DNA of 6,622 nucleotides from Thermoplasmata archaeon. GTDB lineage: Archaea > Thermoplasmatota > Thermoplasmata > JAGHBH01. Under the pieces are notes generated by a model that did no database searches, was not told the origin of the DNA, and worked only from the letters and a program-made list of their open reading frames with translations. This document shows positions 4,495-6,622 of the stretch, piece after piece; the first letter of the stretch is position 1, and every line of letters begins with the position of its first letter. The DNA lies in contig DAOVJP010000076.1 in assembly GCA_030673205.1 (NCBI GenBank), forward strand, positions 1-6,622, given 5' to 3'. The position numbers were made by a program, and so were the translations under genes.

Positions 4495-5868
4495 ATGGCG
4501 GAAAAGGCTGAACAAGCCGAGACAACAGAACAGGGTTGGCAAGTTGAAGGAGCAGGGCCCGATACCGAAACAATTGCCCCTAACTCTCAACCCGAGAAAA
4601 AAGCAGAATTTGCGGAAAACGTTGAAGAAGCAAAACCTGCGAAGATCGCTGAAGAAACCCCTGATGCTGAAGAGACCCCTGAAGAACCTCCCGAACCGGG
4701 GATCTTCGATGGACTCTATTCCACGCTCTTTGGGAGATCCTGGGAAATGTGGGTTGGGTGCATCATACTCTCTGTGCTCAGCATCGGCCTTTTCCTGATC
4801 GCATCCCCCTGGGGTTCGAGTGGAGGCATATTGAATTGGGGTCAGAACCTCTTTGATGCAGCAGGCATCACATCCGGGGCCAAACCCCTTCTGGAGAGTA
4901 CTTATGGGATGCTGTCCATCCTTATGCTCATAGGTGCTCTCGGAAGTGCCTTGCTTGCAAAGGAGTTCGCCATCCGAGTGCCCCCCAAAGGAGAAATGGC
5001 AAAAGGGTTGCTCGGCGGCATATTGATGGGCATCGGTGCCATCATAGGTATGGGATGCACTATAGGCAACTTCTACAGCGGTTGGGCGGCACTGTCCGGC
5101 GGAGCCCTCGTGTTCGTGGTGGGACTTTTCGTCGGCGTGTTCATAGCCGTCAAATATCTGCTATGGGAAATGGAGAACCACCCTGGACTCAGCTCCGGCA
5201 ACACCAAGACACTGCTGGCTGCTAAGACCGATCAGACTTCCCTCCAACCACTGGCAGGCGTGGCGGTCCTGGGTATCGGGGCTGCTGTGGCCATGTTATA
5301 CAACGGCGGCATAGCCAGCGAAAAGATACTGATCGGATTCACCTTGATCGGCCTGATGATCGGTGTTGTGCTCCAGCGATCCCGCTTCTGCATCGTCCGC
5401 ACTCTGCGTGAAACATTCCTGACCGGTGATTCGGAACCGACCGCAGGACTGATAGCCGGCATCCTAGTCGGCATGTTCGGCTTCACCATAATCAAGATCA
5501 TGGGCATAGGCGGAGAGATGGTCATGGTCCAGGGGAATTTCTGGGTCCCTGCCATCGTTGGCGGCATAATATTCGGCCTGGGAATGACAATAGCCGGAGG
5601 ATGCACTGTTGGCTCCACCTGGAGAGCAGGCGAGGGACATGTAAAACTATGGTTTGCCCTGATCGGGTTGATCACCTTCCTGCCCTTGACGGCGGAATAC
5701 ATCAAACCAGCGTTCATGGACATGCTACCTGCTGCAATGAAACAGAAGATATTCCTTCCGGACACATTCGGCTATACCGGATCGATATGCCTCATGCTGC
5801 TGATATTGCTACTGTGGTATATCTTCGCGAAATGGAATGAAGAGACAGGAAAACTAACGGCTCTATAG
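4495..5868 (+). CDS. YeeE/YedE-family sulfur-compound transporter with acidic N-terminal extension
   Basis: Membrane transporter of 457 residues. Residues 1-70 are a hydrophilic Glu/Ala/Pro-rich tail not typical of the family. About ten membrane segments follow from residue 85, arranged as two similar halves. Family motifs are MGCTIGNFYSGW (Cys188), QRSRFCIVRTLRETFLTGD (Cys299) and AGGCTVGSTWRAGEGH (Cys370); Cys89 and Cys432 lie in other membrane segments. In characterised YeeE, conserved cysteines pass thiosulfate (S2O3) across the membrane, and YeeE works with TusA-type proteins inside the cell. Here tusA is the gene before and a rhodanese the gene after (13 bases), so uptake of thiosulfate or a similar sulfur compound is the best reading. 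YedE relatives have been linked to selenium, so substrate is uncertain. A 69-base gap separates it from tusA; I see no promoter there. The start is fixed by the ribosome binding site at 4482. Confidence 0.9.
   Translation: MAEKAEQAETTEQGWQVEGAGPDTETIAPNSQPEKKAEFAENVEEAKPAKIAEETPDAEETPEEPPEPGIFDGLYSTLFGRSWEMWVGCIILSVLSIGLFLIASPWGSSGGILNWGQNLFDAAGITSGAKPLLESTYGMLSILMLIGALGSALLAKEFAIRVPPKGEMAKGLLGGILMGIGAIIGMGCTIGNFYSGWAALSGGALVFVVGLFVGVFIAVKYLLWEMENHPGLSSGNTKTLLAAKTDQTSLQPLAGVAVLGIGAAVAMLYNGGIASEKILIGFTLIGLMIGVVLQRSRFCIVRTLRETFLTGDSEPTAGLIAGILVGMFGFTIIKIMGIGGEMVMVQGNFWVPAIVGGIIFGLGMTIAGGCTVGSTWRAGEGHVKLWFALIGLITFLPLTAEYIKPAFMDMLPAAMKQKIFLPDTFGYTGSICLMLLILLLWYIFAKWNEETGKLTAL
4648..4683 (+). repeat. 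18-base tandem repeat encoding AEETPD/AEETPE
   Basis: GCTGAAGAAACCCCTGA (4648-4664) and GCTGAAGAGACCCCTGA (4666-4682) differ at one base and repeat with an 18-base period in frame, giving AEETPD then AEETPE in the acidic tail of the YeeE protein. It looks like a small coding duplication by slippage. Confidence 0.75.
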
Positions 5869-5876
5869 GGAGGTGA
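5869..5876 (+). promoter_or_regulatory. Ribosome binding site of the rhodanese gene
   Basis: GGAGGTGA begins right after the yeeE stop codon and ends 5 bases before ATG 5882, a strong site that fixes the start. Confidence 0.75.
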
Positions 5877-5881
5877 AGGAT

Positions 5882-6622
5882 ATGATAAAGAAAGATAAGA
5901 TCATGATGTCTGTGTTTGTTGTCATCCTGCTGCTTGGTACGGTGTTCTTTGCCATGCTGGAAACTGAAGATGCAGAAGGTACAGAAGGGCAGGAAGAGAC
6001 GGCAGAGGCAATGTTGAATGCTACAAATGTTTTCCTGGCCACTGGAAAGAACACCATGATAACCGCAGATGCGCTATATGCAAATTTGAATGATGGATAT
6101 TCTGGGAACGATCCGTTCATACTCAGCGTCAGGAACGAAACGAAATACAACGAAGGACACATACCGGGGGCGATACTCATCCCCTGGCGGTCCGTGTTCA
6201 CAGAGGAGAACCTTTCCAAGCTCCCCACGAACAAACAAATCGTAGTGTACTGTTTCACAGGCCACACGGCCAGCCAGGTAACGGCCATGCTCAACGTGTT
6301 GGAATATGACACGGTATGTCTCATGTGGGGGATGGCCTCCTGGACCACGAATGCGACCATAGCACCAGGATACTATGCTGTATCGTCGGTGGGAAATCAT
6401 CCTGTGTGCATTGGCGCCGATCCCGGTACCATTGGCAGTTCTGTGTACGTTGATGTTTCATGTGGAGCAGATGACACAACGCCGGTATCGGTCCCTGTGG
6501 ACACTGGAGATGCGGAGGAAGCAGACCTGGGCGTTGCCATGAACAACTATCTTGCCTCGGGAAAACCTCCGGCCATAAAGGCCAGCGCTCTCTTTGACAT
6601 GCTCAATGATACCGATCTGACG
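5882..6622 (+). CDS. Membrane-anchored tandem rhodanese-domain protein (3' end outside window)
   Basis: Open reading frame of 247 codons running off the window end without a stop. The N-terminus has charged MIKKDK, then a hydrophobic segment (about 8-25), which is a signal peptide or anchor; positive residues before it suggest the rest faces outside. Residues 27-42 are an acidic linker. The first rhodanese domain spans about 57-155: ILSVRNETKYNEGHIPGA at 80-97 (with Ser82 where Asp is usual in the DVR motif), then the active-site loop CFTGHTAS with Cys124, then the typical end VCLMWGMASWT. After an insert with Cys176 and Cys194, residues 215-247 (LGVAMNNYLASGKPPAIKA, then ALFDML) repeat the lead-in of the first domain (ATNVFLATGKNTMITADALYANL), so a second rhodanese domain probably follows. 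Rhodaneses move sulfane sulfur, for example from thiosulfate. Its place after yeeE suggests work on the outer face with that transporter. Frame and start are sure; substrate is inferred. Confidence 0.88.
   Translation, partial: MIKKDKIMMSVFVVILLLGTVFFAMLETEDAEGTEGQEETAEAMLNATNVFLATGKNTMITADALYANLNDGYSGNDPFILSVRNETKYNEGHIPGAILIPWRSVFTEENLSKLPTNKQIVVYCFTGHTASQVTAMLNVLEYDTVCLMWGMASWTTNATIAPGYYAVSSVGNHPVCIGADPGTIGSSVYVDVSCGADDTTPVSVPVDTGDAEEADLGVAMNNYLASGKPPAIKASALFDMLNDTDLT

Overview
The window reads as a moderately GC-rich archaeal genome fragment. Support comes from frequent ATA isoleucine and AGG/AGA arginine codons, strong GGAGGTGA-type ribosome binding sites, an archaeal TATA box, and a regulator with a C-terminal HTH_10 (bacterio-opsin-activator type) domain. 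A euryarchaeal or Thermoplasmatota-like lineage is my guess; the sequence does not fix the taxon. All eight genes lie on the + strand.

Positions 1-2036 hold the distal half of an Rnf (ferredoxin:NAD+ or ferredoxin:membrane acceptor oxidoreductase) operon in the order rnfE-rnfA-rnfB, with overlapping or abutting genes. The usual upstream rnfC, rnfD and rnfG would lie before the window. RnfE and RnfA keep the paired cysteines of the intramembrane iron-sulfur centre. RnfB has a complete N-terminal part, but its C-terminal ferredoxin module keeps exactly the ligands of one cluster and has lost those of the other.

Positions 2037-2170 form a gap with a small hairpin ending in a T-run (possible terminator) and a weak promoter for the next gene. 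Positions 2171-2797 encode an HTH_10 regulator with a cysteine-containing middle part. The gap at 2798-2928 contains two different perfect dyads, the second abutting a good archaeal TATA box, so this is the likely control region of the downstream operon.

Positions 2929-6622 hold a five-gene run: Mrp/ApbC-type P-loop ATPase (Fe-S carrier), DsrE-like sulfurtransferase, TusA sulfur carrier, YeeE/YedE sulfur-compound transporter with a long acidic N-terminal extension, and a membrane-anchored tandem rhodanese cut off by the window end. Four of the five belong to families that import or hand over sulfur (or selenium), and the fifth carries Fe-S clusters. The simplest reading is a relay: extracytoplasmic rhodanese, then YeeE, then TusA/DsrE, with Mrp delivering Fe-S clusters inside the cell. 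The regulator next door is the obvious candidate to control it. Whether this relay feeds the Fe-S-rich Rnf complex is speculation from proximity alone.
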